Notes: a model not told the origin generated them from the letters alone. A stretch of 64,000 nucleotides of DNA from Cricetomys ansorgei (GCA_026225945.1 JAMJFZ010001868.1:6254501-6318500); one strand, 5' to 3'; counted from the stretch's first letter, positions 10,683 through 23,329 are shown. Program-made: numbers and translations.

Positions 10683-10770
10683 AGTTGTGTCTGTGTACGG
10701 GGTAGCTTAAACAACAAATTTTTATTTGCTCACAGTTTTGGGGGTTGTGAAGGGCAATATCAAACTTCCC
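10683..10770 (+). mobile_element. Ancient MaLR-like LTR fragment
   Basis: 'ggtagcttaaacaacaaatt' followed by 'ttatttgctcacagttttgg' matches the widely shared mammalian LTR block '(gg)cttaaacaacagaaatttatt..ctcacagttctgg' of MST/MLT-type elements. Only about 90 bp can be followed. Confidence 0.45.
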
Positions 10771-10814
10771 GCAGAATTCAGCTTGCTTGCACCTAACCAG
10801 CTGTTATTGTAACC

Positions 10815-10915
10815 TCACATGGGAGGATTTAGAGGAAGAAAAAGGAAGGAGGAAATTATGCAATTTTGTCACAATCTCAAAAAAATAAAATAAATAGTTA
10901 AAAAAGAATAATGCA
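10815..10915 (+). mobile_element. L1 3' terminus, sense
   Basis: 'catgggaggatttagaggaa', 'aaaggaaggaggaaattatg', 'cacaatctcaaaaaaataaa' is the final ~100 bp of a rodent L1, ending in an A-rich tail at about 10912. Confidence 0.65.
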
Positions 10916-11599
10916 GATGCCAAAATTGAAATTTTTCTGAAGTTTAGCATTCATTTGATTGTATTTTAAACATCCACTATAACTAAGTTAAAATAAAAAT
11001 GTATAAACTTTTAAACCTATTTTACTGGATTTAAGTTTTTATTGATTTTGGAAAATCTCAAATGTTATAGCAAATATTTTTGAAGCAATATTTATTCATT
11101 TTGTTTAATATATATTTGAATATTGCTTTCATCAATTATTTGATTAGGAAGTCAAATAGTTTATGATCTTCACTAAAGACATTATATTTAAAATTATTCT
11201 CTGGAAAACTGACCAAGGTTAGATACCCTTTATGGTTGTGTTACAATATTGGTCATGATGCATATTCACATAAATTTTTATCTAATAATCTCTATTACCT
11301 TTGTTGAACTGTAAATACATCTAAGTTTGTCCCCCAACTGTTTGATTAACAGTGGGAATAAACATGTTTAATTATATGTGTAATTTTCATATTTTTCCTT
11401 CAAAGAATTATTAATTAGCATTCTATGTTATGATTTATGTTTTAGAGAAATTTTCTATTAATTTAAATATATTTTTATCAGGATAGAGCTAATTTTATTT
11501 ATTTGAAAATAGCATTTAAATGTGATGGAGCAAAGTGCAATAAAATGTTTAAATCAAAGAAAAACATTTAGGATATCTCATACCAATGCACAATTGCAT
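10916..11599. other. Intergenic, very AT-rich
   Basis: No open frame of 60 codons and no repeat recognised. Confidence 0.5.
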
Positions 11600-12045
11600 C
11601 CAAAACTAGTCTAATCCCATCATTTAAGATTTGGAGCTTTGATTTACATGTGTCTGTTGGGCTTGAGCTCCTCATAGTCAATTAATCTCTACATTGTGCC
11701 CAGCTATAGATTGTGTACAGCCAGTAGGCAGTACAATAGGCTTTTTGATGAGGGTCATAGCTGCGCTGATCTGTGGCTATTATGCTGGTCTAGAAAAATG
11801 CCAGCAGTAGGTTCTTTTCTGCATTACGTGTGACATCACTAGACTTTCAGTATAAGACATGATTTCCCACCTGTTGAGTGGGTCCCACATCCAACAAGAC
11901 TGTTGTTGATGTCTACTGACATGTGAGTACCACTTACTGTACCTTTATGCATATTTTGCTATGCTGGCAATTGTGGTTTACAGATGTTGCCCTTGGGTAA
12001 GACTATTGCTTAACTTGCTTGGCAGCCGATATAGTATTTTTAAAA
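11600..12045 (-). mobile_element. L1 3'UTR segment, antisense
   Basis: Contains ggctttttgatgagggtcat, 'ctgatctgtggctattatgc', cagcagtaggttcttttctg, 'cctgttgagtgggtcccaca' and 'tttgctatgctggcaattgt', a block found in rodent L1 3'UTRs in antisense. It is followed within ~50 bp by an L1 3' end in the opposite orientation. Confidence 0.62.
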
Positions 12046-12089
12046 ATATCAAAGGACACACTAGTACACTAGTGGAAGGGGGGTAATTT

Positions 12090-12365
12090 TGTAGATAATA
12101 ATCAGTCTTGAAACCACATACTCACAAACAACAAAAATATATTCAAAAGATTTTTTTATATATGTGTGTACACACATATACACACATACATATGTAAAAT
12201 TAGTGATGGAAGAAAATGTGGTTATGAACTTAAGAGTGGGGAATATGGGAGAAACTGGAGGTGGAAGTGTCTGGGAGAGGCTATAGGGCTGAAAAGGAGT
12301 AGGTAATTGGATATGATTATATTTAAATTAATATGTAGAAACTCTTTTGAGCTGCAATTTAAACA
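12090..12365 (+). mobile_element. L1 3' end, sense
   Basis: 'gtcttgaaaccacatactca', then a TA/TG/CA-rich stretch at 12158-12196, then 'ggggaatatgggagaaactg', 'ggaggtggaagtgtctgg' and 'ggatatgattatatttaaat', the last part of an L1 3'UTR in sense orientation. Next to 11600-12045 it gives a head-to-head pair that could be one 5'-inverted insertion. Confidence 0.6.
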
Positions 12366-14365
12366 AAATACTCAGTTTCCAATGAGCAAAACTAGAGAGT
12401 AACTATGAATAAAAAAGACTCAACCATTTAAAATCAATTGAGCAATTTTTATTTCCTTTTGTTTTGTTTTATTAGATTTCCCAGGTATTTTTAGACAATT
12501 GAAATAGTAGAGCACTGATGCTTTTTAAATAGCTTGAAATCAAGCAGAATTAACATGTATAGACCATGTTAAAAGTGCAATCATTTTATTTATCTTCCTA
12601 CATAAGAAATAAGATAAGCTATGTGACATCACCCAGAAAGGGTCCTGCACAGATCCCGGTCAGGTTAACTGGTCACAACACAGGAAACAAGCAAGTAACT
12701 GTCAGCTCTTATGACAGTGACTGCGTGGAAGATTGAGGGAAGATCAAGCAAGTGTTCAGAGCTGTGAGGACTCCGGGGGGTAGACAAAATACCTTGTAGG
12801 AACTGACAGGAAGCTGCAGAACACTGTGACTGCAAAGCTTTTATAGTCTTATCTTTCTTGATAAATAAAGATGAAATTTTTCTTCTATTCTGTTTTATTT
12901 TTAGCTTTATGAACATTATGACCATTTGTTTGCTATAGTTGATTATTTTGTGTTTTGTCTGCTATTTACTCATCTCTGTCCGTTCTCTGGGTCAGATATT
13001 TCTATGCCTCATGCGCAAATGTAAAATTCAGCCTTGCACATTCAGAAAATGTAATCACTATACGTTTTTGTGAAAACATTATTTTAGATACTCTGACTTC
13101 ATTGTTTAACAAATTGAAAGGTTCAAGACCAATAAGGTCTTCTTTCTTCAAATGGTGATGGTCAAATAGAAAGTCTAAGATTTATCTGAAAATAGAGAAT
13201 CTCAAGCAGATTTTCTTATTCACAAGACATCAGCAGAGGGGCATACTTTATATTTTGATGTAATGAAAGCACAAAACTATTTCGTTTGTATAAAACAACT
13301 TTTCTGAACAATTATCTGCAACATATGCCAAGAAATGGGGCATAGTCACGACAGAAATTAAATGTGCCTTATTATGGGACACCCATGCTTCAGTTTTGAT
13401 TGCTGCATTTACAGCTGTTTCTCTTGTAGGGCAAACAGCTGTGCGGCTGATCTCATCAACATACGTGGCTGCCACTTGTGCTCACCCACACCTAATTCAT
13501 TTATCTTTACTCAAAAGCCAAAGCAATATGCCAACTTGATATTTCTGATGGTACAGCTCATCGTCAGTGAGGTGGAAATATCATACCTACAGCCAGTGGC
13601 CCCTATCTTACAAGAGAAAATAAAGGAATGATGGGATAAACACTACTTTGATAAACACTAGTAGCAAAAATATGTTTGTGCTTCCTGGTCCTGATGGCAT
13701 TTAGCAGGTTATAAAATAGAGAAAAACATCGAAGAATGACTTTTTTACTGATTTGAAGATTCTGTACTCCATTTCACTTAAATATTACTAGTACAGTAGG
13801 TAAAGTCCTGCTTTATCAGAATTGATTTGACATTCAAATTTTGGAAAGGTATTCTTAGAATTTATTGAGAAATTTTACTTGAGAGTCTTGTAGTATTTGT
13901 ATTCAAATTATAATTTTGTTACTTATTTGGTTAGTGAGAATGTAATTACTTAGTTCCCTTTGATATTATCACCCCCACCCTGCTAAGATGGGAATGAAAG
14001 ATAATTAAGAACAACAGAGAGAGTATGCATTCATGTCTTTCACAGTAATATGCACAAAGCAATAGTAGTTATTACAAATACTTGTGCAAGCACATTGTTA
14101 TTAATATCAGCATCTTAAAGAGTAATGCAAAAGGCCCATTTTCAACTTTTACTGTACATTTGAAAAAAAATAGAGGATTAAAAATGATAATTTGTCAATG
14201 AGTACTGGTTTTAGGAGATAAACTATACACGAAATAAAATAGTATATTGATAACTTTCGTATTCTCAGAGATTGTTCCCGAGGTGTGACCTCGCAACAGT
14301 CTTTATTTCAGCATGAGTGTATGAATAGGCTCCCACTAATTTTCCTTTACTTGGTTATATAAGGC
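12366..14365. other. Intergenic, no gene seen
   Basis: 2 kb free of recognisable rodent repeats. Open frames of 60-89 codons occur on both strands around 12665-13631, overlapping each other, without domain, signal peptide or splice-site arrangement. Base composition is higher in GC at 12620-12840 than around it, but nothing identifies an exon. Confidence 0.5.
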
Positions 14366-14514
14366 TTTTTTTTTTTTTTTTTTTGAGACAAGGTTTCTCT
14401 GTTGTAACTCCAGCTGTCCTGAAACTCACTCTGTAGACCAAGCTGGCCTCGAACTCACAAAGATCCTCCTGCCTCTGCCTCCCAACTGCAGGATTTAAAA
14501 GTATGCGCTCAGCT
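14366..14514 (-). mobile_element. B1 SINE
   Basis: A T19 tail (14366-14384) leads directly into gagacaaggtttctctgttg, 'accaagctggcctcgaac' and 'cctgcctctgcctcccaa'. The right end (the B1 5' end) is truncated and mutated after 'gtatgcgctcagct'. Confidence 0.92.
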
Positions 14515-16135
14515 TTATTTTTTTTTAATTCAATAATTTCTGATATACAATTCTTGTTAGAAACAAGTGTCAAGTTTGACAGGACCTGGTTAGTCCTTTA
14601 CATGATGTACTCATAGCAAATATATGTTGATAGTTGTAACAAGAGAGGGTAATTGCTTATGAATAATTTATACATGGCCTGTGTCAGTCAACATACAGAC
14701 TGATATCAGCAAGGACAAATGCCATGAATATCAAATATCAATAGGCTTCATTACAATTATAAAATGCATTTGTACTTTCTCTTTGTTAAGCGTTGCCACT
14801 GCAATTAATTCAGAATTTATGGGCAAAAATTTTGATTTATGGTTTGGCCTGTGTCAAGAGATGCAATTCCATTACTAAAAATCCCTTTGCAAAATAAGTG
14901 AAATCAAGTAATCAATTAAAATAAAAAGGAATCATCAGACATGACTGCATAAATACAGTAGAAAAAAAATACTGTGTCCAGGTTGTAAATAAAGTTTTCT
15001 TTGATAGTTACAGTTCAGGGATAGAAACACTTAAAGGAGTTAAATTTATTATGTTTTAGGAACTCAGAATTGTTATCCAATGTCTAAAATTTAGCATATT
15101 TTATAAGAGCTAGACTTTGAATTATTAACACACACAACTTAAACTAAATTACCCGTCGACTGTTACATGATCTGCAGGTAATGCATAATATTTGATATAA
15201 TAATTTATAGACATCCTGCTCCAATGTATTCAATGGTTTGCTTCTAGCACATTAGAAGGAAAGGGACTAACAAGACACCTTAATTAATCATTTGCTGTGG
15301 CTTTATGGGGTGAGGTGCTAAGAGCCCTAGCCCTTTCTCTTTTTTCTGTGACAACTAGATGATTAGATGAGTAATCTCATTCTTCCATGCATCTAAATAC
15401 TCCAAATGCAACCTATGCCTCATCTGACTGGCACAGAGCTTTGGGACCTCTGGATGAAACTCCAACACTGTGAGCTAATAGAGCTCTGCCCTTTACATGC
15501 CCTTTGAGATATTTGCTACAGTGATGCAAAGTTGGATACCACATTACGTCTCTTTGCTTTCAGAAGCTTGAAATTTTAGATTTTTATAAGCAACTGCACA
15601 GTTATTTGTATTGTAAAGAATAATTTAACAAGGATTCTTTTGGCAAGTAAATGCTTCCTAGAATTATAACTGATTGTAATCAGTGAATTTCTTAATGAAG
15701 CCAGAAAATAACATGAAGTAAAATTTACAATAGATACTGAACATTTAACAAATGCATTCTAAAATGATGCGATTCTTTTCAGGCTCCAATTGTAAGCATG
15801 AGTAATCATTTATACACCACCAGAGGGGAAAATTTATGACAGAATTAGAACTAGAAAAAATGTTAAGAGCTCTTTCACAACTCACATCCATTCCTAGTAA
15901 TCAGTACTTCTTCATCCCTTAGTTTGGGCCTTTATGTTGCCTTCTTTTCATGTTATAATGTACCCATATGCACATTTTCACACATATACATGTATTATTT
16001 GATAAATTCCACAGATGAGAGCAAATACGTTTGTTTTTTCTTTCTGAGACTGTATGACCTCACTTATTATTATATGCCCTAAGTCTATCCTTTTTCTAGT
16101 ACAAAATTTTAAACATTGTTCTTCTTTAAGCTAAA
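14515..16135. other. Intergenic, no gene seen
   Basis: AT-rich with no microsatellite and no repeat recognised. A 65-codon open frame (14681-14878) has no features. Confidence 0.5.
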
Positions 16136-16860
16136 TAGCATAACCTTCGAGACACACTGGCAAGCAAGAACTTATTAAATAGAACATTACCAGCAAGGGA
16201 ACTAAACCCCAGTATGAACAGATGGGACCACATGACAATTAAAACTTGCTTTACAACAAAGAAAACAATCAGTGGAGCTAACAGACACTCCACAGAACAG
16301 AAGAAAATATTTACCAGCTACACTACAGACCAGTGGCTAATTTCCAGAATAAGAACTGCATAAACTAAATACCAAGGAAATAAAACTCTCAACCAAAAAA
16401 TGGACAAGTGAACTGAGCAGAGAGTTGTAAAAAATACAAATGGCCAAAACAATTTTTAAAAGTGTTCAGTATCCCTGATAACCAGTGAAATGTCCGTTAA
16501 AATTATTTTGAGATACCACTTCACTCCATTAATAATGAATATCATCAACGAATTTGATAGCAAATATTGAAAAAAAGTGGAAGGAGAGAAAATAAATCAT
16601 ATTCACGGTTGATGGGCTTCACAGTAAGAAGTTATATTGGAAATAAATTTGGAGATTTCTCAAAGGAAAAAAAAAAGGAAAGGACCTCTATCATAAGATA
16701 CAGCTGTTTTGGTTCTGAGTATATATTCAGAGAACTCCATACTCAACCATAGGGATATCTGCACAAAATCACCCCAATTCTATCAGAATAATGGATAATG
16801 AAGATTTGGTATACATAGACATACATACACATTACTTTGGACTAGAATTTTAGAAATTTA
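16136..16860 (+). mobile_element. Ancient L1, 3' part of ORF2 and 3' region
   Basis: Decayed ORF2 DNA in sense. 'caacaaagaaaacaatcagt' and 'ctccacagaacagaagaaaa' are followed by 'aaaaaatggacaagtgaact', 'aaatacaaatggccaaaac', 'gtgttcagtatccctgataa' and 'ttgagataccacttcactcc'. This is the universal L1 ORF2 order 'agacaacccacagaatgg..gaaaatatttgc..aaatggccaa..gagataccac'. It goes on to a degenerate 'ccatagggatatctgcacaa' block. Many frameshifts, so no functional ORF2 product. Confidence 0.8.
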
Positions 16861-17439
16861 ACTTAGTTGCACCAAGAGATTTCACTAATAAAGTCCACAA
16901 GCTCTAAAGTCTTCCCCTAAAGATGTTTACTTCAGCTTTCTAAGATGTCTCTTATTTAGTGAACAATTTATAAACCTTTTTTCCCCTTGAAATCTAGAGT
17001 TCTTGTAATCGGAAATCAGTGATTTGTAGCAGGAAATAAATAATTTCCATGTTAGTTATTTTGATCAATGGGGAAGAAATTATGGTTCTAACTCAGTTCC
17101 AGAGAAGCAGATGACAGCTGAATCTGGAAGAAGGGCACACTCAGCTTTCCAGAGCAGTACTGTTCAGATCATAAATACACTGTTCACACTTTTATTTATT
17201 AAAAAGCAAAATTTTTCTAATTGCAAATAGTGCCCAGGGCTTAAAATTTAGGAAACTATATTAATGTAAACTAAATAAGGTAAATATTCCCTATTTCTAG
17301 CCTTAAGACATATGTCCTTTCAATTTTCCATTATTTGATTTTTAAGTTATTATTGTTACATGTATAAATATATAATTATAGCCTTGTCATATGAAAATGA
17401 TTTTAGGGCTGTCAATTTGGGATTGGATAACTAATTAAG
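16861..17439. other. Intergenic, no gene seen
   Basis: AT-rich with no repeat recognised. Confidence 0.5.
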
Positions 17440-17690
17440 AGGGAGACTTATTCTTCTCTCTCAGCAATCATTAAATTGCCTGTAGCTCCTCATCTAAGAG
17501 AGCACCTTATGAGATTTCTTCTGTCAAAATTGGCGTGCCACCCAATATTGTTATTGTTCAGGTCTTGTTTAGGCTACCATATCATTGAGGTTTCATATGT
17601 ACAAAATCGACCCATAATACAGAATTATAAAGCTGGAAATTCTAGATTTTTCAAGACAACTCATTATTAATTATTCATAATTAGATACTC
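17440..17690 (-). mobile_element. L1 3'UTR fragment
   Basis: 'ctctctcagcaatcattaaa', 'gcctgtagctcctcatctaa' and 'ttgttcaggtcttgtttagg' follow the antisense rodent L1 3'UTR block 'cagcagccatcaactg..tagctcctcagc..gttcaggtcttgtttagg'. The open frame 17476-17670 is internal to it and not a gene. Confidence 0.6.
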
Positions 17691-18771
17691 TCTAATTAAT
17701 TCAGTACAATATCTATAGTGTCTTCTAAGCCATATGCTTTATTTTGGCTTTAAAAAGTTCTTTTTGAAGTTTCTTTTGGGAGTCTTTTCTATTTAATTTT
17801 AGTAATTTATATATGCATGCAAAACTATGTTATTCATCATTCGTACAGCAATCAACATTTAAAATTCTTAGAATAAATTAATCATCAGGCTGCCAAAGTA
17901 TGGTATTCAGAAAGAAGGATATAACAGACCTTTATATGAGATGTCATTGATTCATTATACTTTGATTTTTTTTCAGATTCTTTTAGGAATTTCTAATTTT
18001 CTGGAGAATGAGTTAAGCATTCTCAATCTGAAATTTTGAAATGTTAAATGTTTCAGAATTCAAAAGGTTTTGATTGTTAAACTGATGTCACAAGCAGAAA
18101 ATGTTGAACCTTTCCTCTTATGATGTGTCACAGTCAAATGAAGACTTGCAAAAGTTCGTGTCAGGTCATATACACAGATATTGCTTGTGAGATACAAGTG
18201 AATTTTATGTTTGGAATTACATCTAATTTTATCTCTTTATGCATATGCAAATTTGCCAAAATAAAAATACAAAAGTCTTTTCTGGTTCCGAGTACTCTGA
18301 ATCAATGTTACTTGGACTCTAGTATCTCTTGGCCTTTAAATTATTATTTTCAGTGACTTCATAGAATACTTTCTGACATGCACTAACAAGAAACATGAAT
18401 ACATGCTCACTTTTGGGTGATTTTCATTCATTATAATGTGTTTACTACTCCAAACGTTCCTGTCTCTGTCCACTTTGACTTTCCAGACACTAACCAATGA
18501 AATAACCACCACACAAATTCCAAGACTGTATGTTTAGCCCAAATCCTTTAACTTTTCCAAGAAAGAAGATAGCTAGCTTTTTTTAAATGGATAAAACTCT
18601 GCCTAATTAAGAGAATTATTTCTTAAAGCTATTTCTTAAAGCTCACTGGGTGAGGGCTTTGATGTGATGCAAGGTCATGAACTAACACGTTGATCTCTTC
18701 CCATTATGTTTTACTTTGTGGTTCTCTTTCATCAGTGACTGATGTGAGGACTGAAGCCATAGGTTATAAAT
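17691..18771. other. Intergenic, AT-rich, no gene seen
   Basis: A 78-codon open frame (18120-18356) has no recognisable domain. Confidence 0.5.
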
Positions 18772-19260
18772 TGTGAAAGGAGCAGAACTGCATCATCAAA
18801 AGGGGTGAAAGGACACCAAATGAGCCCCTGGATCCACCCAAACCCACTAGCATTTTCCACAGAGCAAATCGATTGCTACTGCATTAACCTGACCCTAAGG
18901 CTTGATTACTCTGACAGCACCATGCTTCTGATGGACAGTTCTAATTGCAGACACTTATCTTCTATGTCCAGGCTTTTGTTCTCCACTAGGTGCTTCCATC
19001 ATGCCAGGAGAGGCTTTTAAAATGAGTGGTTTCAGCTGCAGGAAGCAGGGCATTCCTCCAAATCCCAGTACTCCTCTTTAGTGCTCCCAAAAATACAGTA
19101 TAATGCATTCAACCCAGAGGAAACCTGTATCACCCTTCCACTTCATAATTCATGCCATTCAAGAGATCGCAAAAGCTAATCCAAGTTGCACCAGTGAGAG
19201 GGTACTTCCCAGTGCCATTCTGTTTTCAAACCAGGCAGCTTTCTGAGTCATTGTTACATA
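18772..19260 (+). other. GC-richer block, possible LTR, unidentified
   Basis: Composition shifts from AT-rich to balanced for ~490 bp. It starts with 'tgtgaaaggagcagaactgc' and contains 'ttccacagagcaaatcgatt' and 'tttcagctgcaggaagcagg'. An open frame of 71 codons (18805-19020) is inside. I suspect a rodent LTR because of the TG start and the CAGCTGCAGGAAGCAGGGC block, but I have no terminus on the right and no target duplication. Confidence 0.35.
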
Positions 19261-21414
19261 GTGGAGAACTATTGACGTAAGTTGCTTGTAGTCTCCCTAA
19301 AGGAAAAAAGAGAGAGAGAGGGAAAAAAAAAAAGGCCCAGAGAACACTCTGCCACTCCTGGAACGCCAAGGCACTATTCTTTCTTTGCCTCGTTGGAATT
19401 CCTTGTCATGTTCCGAATCTCAATCTTGTATTGTCATAGCACATCCTTAAAATGTATCCAATTTCTTCCTCATCACGTCACACACATACATCTACAAGGA
19501 AATTAGAAATATTTGGCGTTCCCTTCTTAGCAGGATATTTTTGCACAATAGGTTTACCGTAGTGAACCACCTGAAGAAAGTACACAGAACTAAGAGAATC
19601 TAGGATTTGGGGGAGTATGTTACAATACATGGGTGTCAACAACTGGGAGACAAATAGTGCAGGTGAACTATTGTATTTCTGGATGAATGGCAAATAATGA
19701 GCACCTTTTTTAATAAGGAACGATATGTATCAAGAACCAGAAGCTGTGCTAATTCATGGTAGAAAATGTACAGCAGCTAATGTTAATGCTGTTAGTGGTA
19801 AGTGGTATCACTAGCTCTGCCATCTACCACTTTCCAAGTGTGTGTTGGGTGTTGTTTGGTCATATTAAGGGTAATAAAGACTGAATTGCTGAAATTCTGA
19901 GCTCTGGTATACTTAGGCAAGAAGTGTTCAATTGTTTGCCTTAGAAAATTCATCTCTTGCCAAGATTTGAACTGGAAACTGTATTGAAGCAACTGCCAGA
20001 ATTCAGTTTTTTTTTTCTTTTTCCTTCTTTCTGAATTGATTTGAGACTATTTTTCTTCACACCCATATGAGGATGTGGGGAGACAGATGAAGGATGATGC
20101 TCCTTCTAGCTTTTATCTCTCAGAGTACCCCTAATTTTTCCCACAACCATGATGTATACATTTTTTTCTCCCAATTCCCTTGGTCAGAGTATCAGTAGAA
20201 TTTTCCAACTATTTACTTCCATTGTCAAACTGACTACATAGACTTCACTTAAACCCTGGTTAAGCCCATGGAGTTAGGGACTTGGTGCATAATGCCTTGT
20301 CTTATTTCCCCTAAACAAATGTGCACTCTTCATTGAAGTTGATTTATTGTTTTACATGTAAATGTGTCATCTTCAATCTCAGATAAGATTTAGCTCTACC
20401 ATTTTCTTCCCTGGGAACACACTGCTTCAGAGTCTGTCAAAAATTAAGTTCTGAGAAACTATAGAACTCTACTGTCATTTTCTTAAAAATGCACTTATCA
20501 CACGCAGAATTCTGGTTTGACAGCTTTCTTCTTTTCACCATCTTTAAGACGCAAGATGTACAAAAGTCTGACTGCATTGCAGTTACAACAGAATTCTCAG
20601 TCCAAGCTCTGAGAAGCTCTGGGGCTGGAGAACTGCCTCGTTTGAGATGAGCACTCTAACCTCTCCTGTCCCTTTATCCTCCACAACTAGCCTGGCCTCC
20701 CAGAGGTCTGGCTCCCCTCTCTGGATCCTCATGATGTGATTCTCTGCTATTTGTAGTTTATAAATGTTTCTCTCTCTTTTGTTTTGTGTTTTAAGGGAAA
20801 TTTTCGTTGGGTTCTCAGGTTTAGATTTGAATCAGAAGAAAATCTTTTTAAGATCTTTCTTTACAATCAGTTAGCATGAATGGAATAGTGAAAATTACAA
20901 AGCATCATTTGCCGAGTAGTCAAACTGTCAACCCTTCCAAGTATTAAAACACAGCTTGGGAACCTTAAAACATAAAGAAGACAGGAAAATAGCTTTAATA
21001 AAAAATGTCTCCTTGTCAAACTCTCAGGTTGAAACTTGCTTACAGCATTCTTAATTTCTGTGTGCCGGTTTTTAGCACACATTTAAGTGGAAGGAATAGG
21101 ATGAGAATGTATGTAGGAAAGCAATAGGAAAATTGACACACGTGCAAAAGAGAAAGTGGATGCAAGGGAACCAAGAAGGCAGAAATGCAATGAACATTTG
21201 GCAAAAGGTCCATAACCTCTTACAAATCAAATGCAGATATATCTCATGTTTTTGTGCTATTATACATTCAGTGGTGTTTGTGACTCGAGGGAAAGCATGA
21301 TAATAATAAAATAAAAATATTTTCCCTAAAATTTTTCATCAAATAAGACAAAAGTACAAAAGAGTATTTTTCATATTATTTTTAAAATGTTACATTTATT
21401 CTACTTACTTAAAA
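19261..21414. other. Intergenic, no gene seen
   Basis: Several open frames of 64-74 codons on both strands, mutually overlapping and without domains. A purine tract at 19305-19334 (gagagagaggga + A-run) and a possible 40-bp B2-like head at 20629-20668 (ggggctggagaactgcctcg) are the only structured items. Confidence 0.45.
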
Positions 21415-21570
21415 ATATTTTATTACCATAGAGGATTTCATACAATGTGATTTGATCCTATCCACAACCACTTACACACCTTACCCATCCCAGATCCAAC
21501 CCCTGCATCCCAGATCCAACCCCTGCATCCCAGGCCCAACCACTGCAACCCAGGTATCCTCAATTTTCTT
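21415..21570 (-). mobile_element. L1 3'UTR-like fragment carrying a minisatellite
   Basis: 'aggatttcatacaatgtgat' and 'ttgatcctatccacaac' resemble the start of an antisense L1 3'UTR (ttcatacaatatattttgatcat). The C-rich part that normally follows has been amplified as the 20-bp repeat described separately. Confidence 0.45.
21491..21550. repeat. 20-bp minisatellite, three units
   Basis: Unit cagatccaacccctgcatcc at 21491-21510, identical at 21511-21530, and with three changes at 21531-21550 (caggcccaaccactgcaacc). A partial 'cagg' of a fourth unit follows. The exact 20-bp register with an identical neighbour pair suggests a recent duplication of the first unit. Confidence 0.92.
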
Positions 21571-21640
21571 TCCTGAATGCAGCTTTTAAAATAAATGTGA
21601 ATTAAAAATAAAGACATAAAATGTCTGTCTATCTTAAATT

Positions 21641-21837
21641 CAGATGTATGGTTTTTTGTTTTGTTTTGGTGTGGTTTTGTTTCTCAAGACACGGATTCTC
21701 TGTTGTAACTCTAGCTGTCCTGGAACTCATTCTGTAGACCAAGCTGGCCTCAAACTCACAGAAATCTGTCTGCCTCTCCTCAGTCTCCTGAGTGTTGGGA
21801 TTAAAGGCATGGACCACCATGATCAAGCCAAATGTAT
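21641..21837 (-). mobile_element. B1 SINE
   Basis: In antisense: 'ttctctgttgtaactctagc', 'gaccaagctggcctcaaact' and 'gagtgttgggattaaaggca'. Flanks CAGATGTAT (21641-21649) and CAAATGTAT (21829-21837) are a 9-bp target duplication with one change. Open frames on both strands across it are shadows of the SINE. Confidence 0.92.
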
Positions 21838-22117
21838 TTTATTACAACAGAAGTCTGCTTTCTTTTAATGATAAGGGGTGTAGATTATGGGTTCTTTCTT
21901 CTACTTCATAATACTTCAAATTTCTTGTTGTTTTCATTTTTCATGTAAGAAATATAGTATCAGCAATACTATGATATTAGAAAATAAAAAAAAATTTAGT
22001 CAAGCGTAAACAAACCATATTCTCTACAAGGATTGGGCTAATAGCATCCAGTGTTTAAAAATATAATTAGTATTAATAGTCTTTTTGCTACTAGCCATAA
22101 TTGATTTGATGATTAAT

Positions 22118-22190
22118 TCTTTATATTTTTATAATTATATTTTATATATTTTATATATTTTTATATATTTTATATATTTTATAATTATAG
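22118..22190. repeat. AT-rich low-complexity tract
   Basis: Repeated 'tatatattttatatattttt' motifs, about 70 bp with almost no G or C. Confidence 0.85.
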
Positions 22191-22318
22191 AGTCCTTGTG
22201 TTAATTGTCATGGCACAAAATAGAACAAAATATTCAAATTATTTCAAAGCAACAGGGAAAGTTGAAAATAGAAAGATTCCGAAGAGAGGGATTTGTAATG
22301 AAATATATGATTGAAACT

Positions 22319-22600
22319 GAGGAGCTAGCTAAATAGATAAAATGTTTAATGTGCAAGCACTCATCCATCCCCCACATAAAGTCAAGTGTGTGTCTGCAAT
22401 CCTAGATCTGGGATTAGGAATTTAAAAGGAAACCTAGAGCTCATTGGAGAGACAGCCTAGTCTATCAGTGAGCTCCAAGCTCAGTAAAAACCTAGTTTCA
22501 ATAAAACATTGTGGAGATGATACTGAAAAATACCTGTAGCACACACATGTGCATTCACACACATATGCAAGCAACTGAACACATACATATGCACACATAC
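22319..22600 (+). mobile_element. B4 SINE
   Basis: ID-like head (gctagctaaatagataaaat, 'gtgcaagcactcatcc') followed by the B1-like part ('gtctgcaatcctagatctgg', 'acagcctagtctatcagtga', 'gagctccaagctcagtaaa') and the B4-specific 3' end ('gtggagatgatactgaaaa', 'acacctgtagc'-like, then CA-rich to 22600). Diverged but complete in layout. Confidence 0.72.
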
Positions 22601-23329
22601 AGAAAGGAAATACAATAAAAGATTATTTTTTAGAGATTAATAGAGTATTAATCTATTCTTTTAATGTTAGTATTTTTATGACTTTAAAAACGCAAGCTAA
22701 TCTCTCTGTTGCTTTCTTCACTTATATCACACAATTAAGTTGTGATCTTTATATACATTTATGTGGCATGAATAAGTTCAAATATATAATCCAAAATGAA
22801 TTTGTCTACCAATTTGTACAAATACAACTTTTAAATTCATAGACAATATTAGTCTAAAGTATATAGAAAATTATTACTGAGTTTCCATTTTTTGATGTGG
22901 TAAATTTTTTAACTTCTCTAAATATATAACCCATTATACTCTCCCTCTGTTGAAACAGTTGTAACTGTATGTGTCTTTTGATTTATTACAAATAAATTTG
23001 CTAATAAAATGCAAGCTATAAACAAAACAGGAGTATATAACATAGCAAGATTTTATCACAAAATGAAGGCACTTGCAGATCATATGAAAACTATAATTTA
23101 GAGAATAGAGTGCACTTTCCACAAGAAAACTCAAAAAGAGACAATATTAACTTTTAAATTTTGTGAAACAGAAGTAAATATTTCCTTCCCAAAGATACAT
23201 AATTTTACATCTGAGTTGTCATTAAGAAGAAAGAATGTAGTAAAATACAAATTGACCACTAAGAAGGTATCAGATAATGGGATTTAATTTTAGATACAAT
23301 TGCCTTGACCTTGAAGTCTCACAGGTTTA
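22601..23329. other. Intergenic, AT-rich, no gene seen
   Basis: A 66-codon minus-strand open frame (22934-23134) has no domain. Confidence 0.5.

Noticed and set aside
18772..19260. Firm naming of this block as an ORR1/MaLR LTR
   Set aside because: The resemblance rests on memory of family sequence. No termini or target duplication could be found, so it is left unidentified.
20629..20668. B2 SINE head
   Set aside because: Only about 15 bases (ggggctggagaactg) match well. The following sequence does not continue as B2.
21491..21550. CRISPR-like regular repeats
   Set aside because: Units are directly adjacent with no spacers, only three copies, in a mammalian genome. It is a minisatellite.
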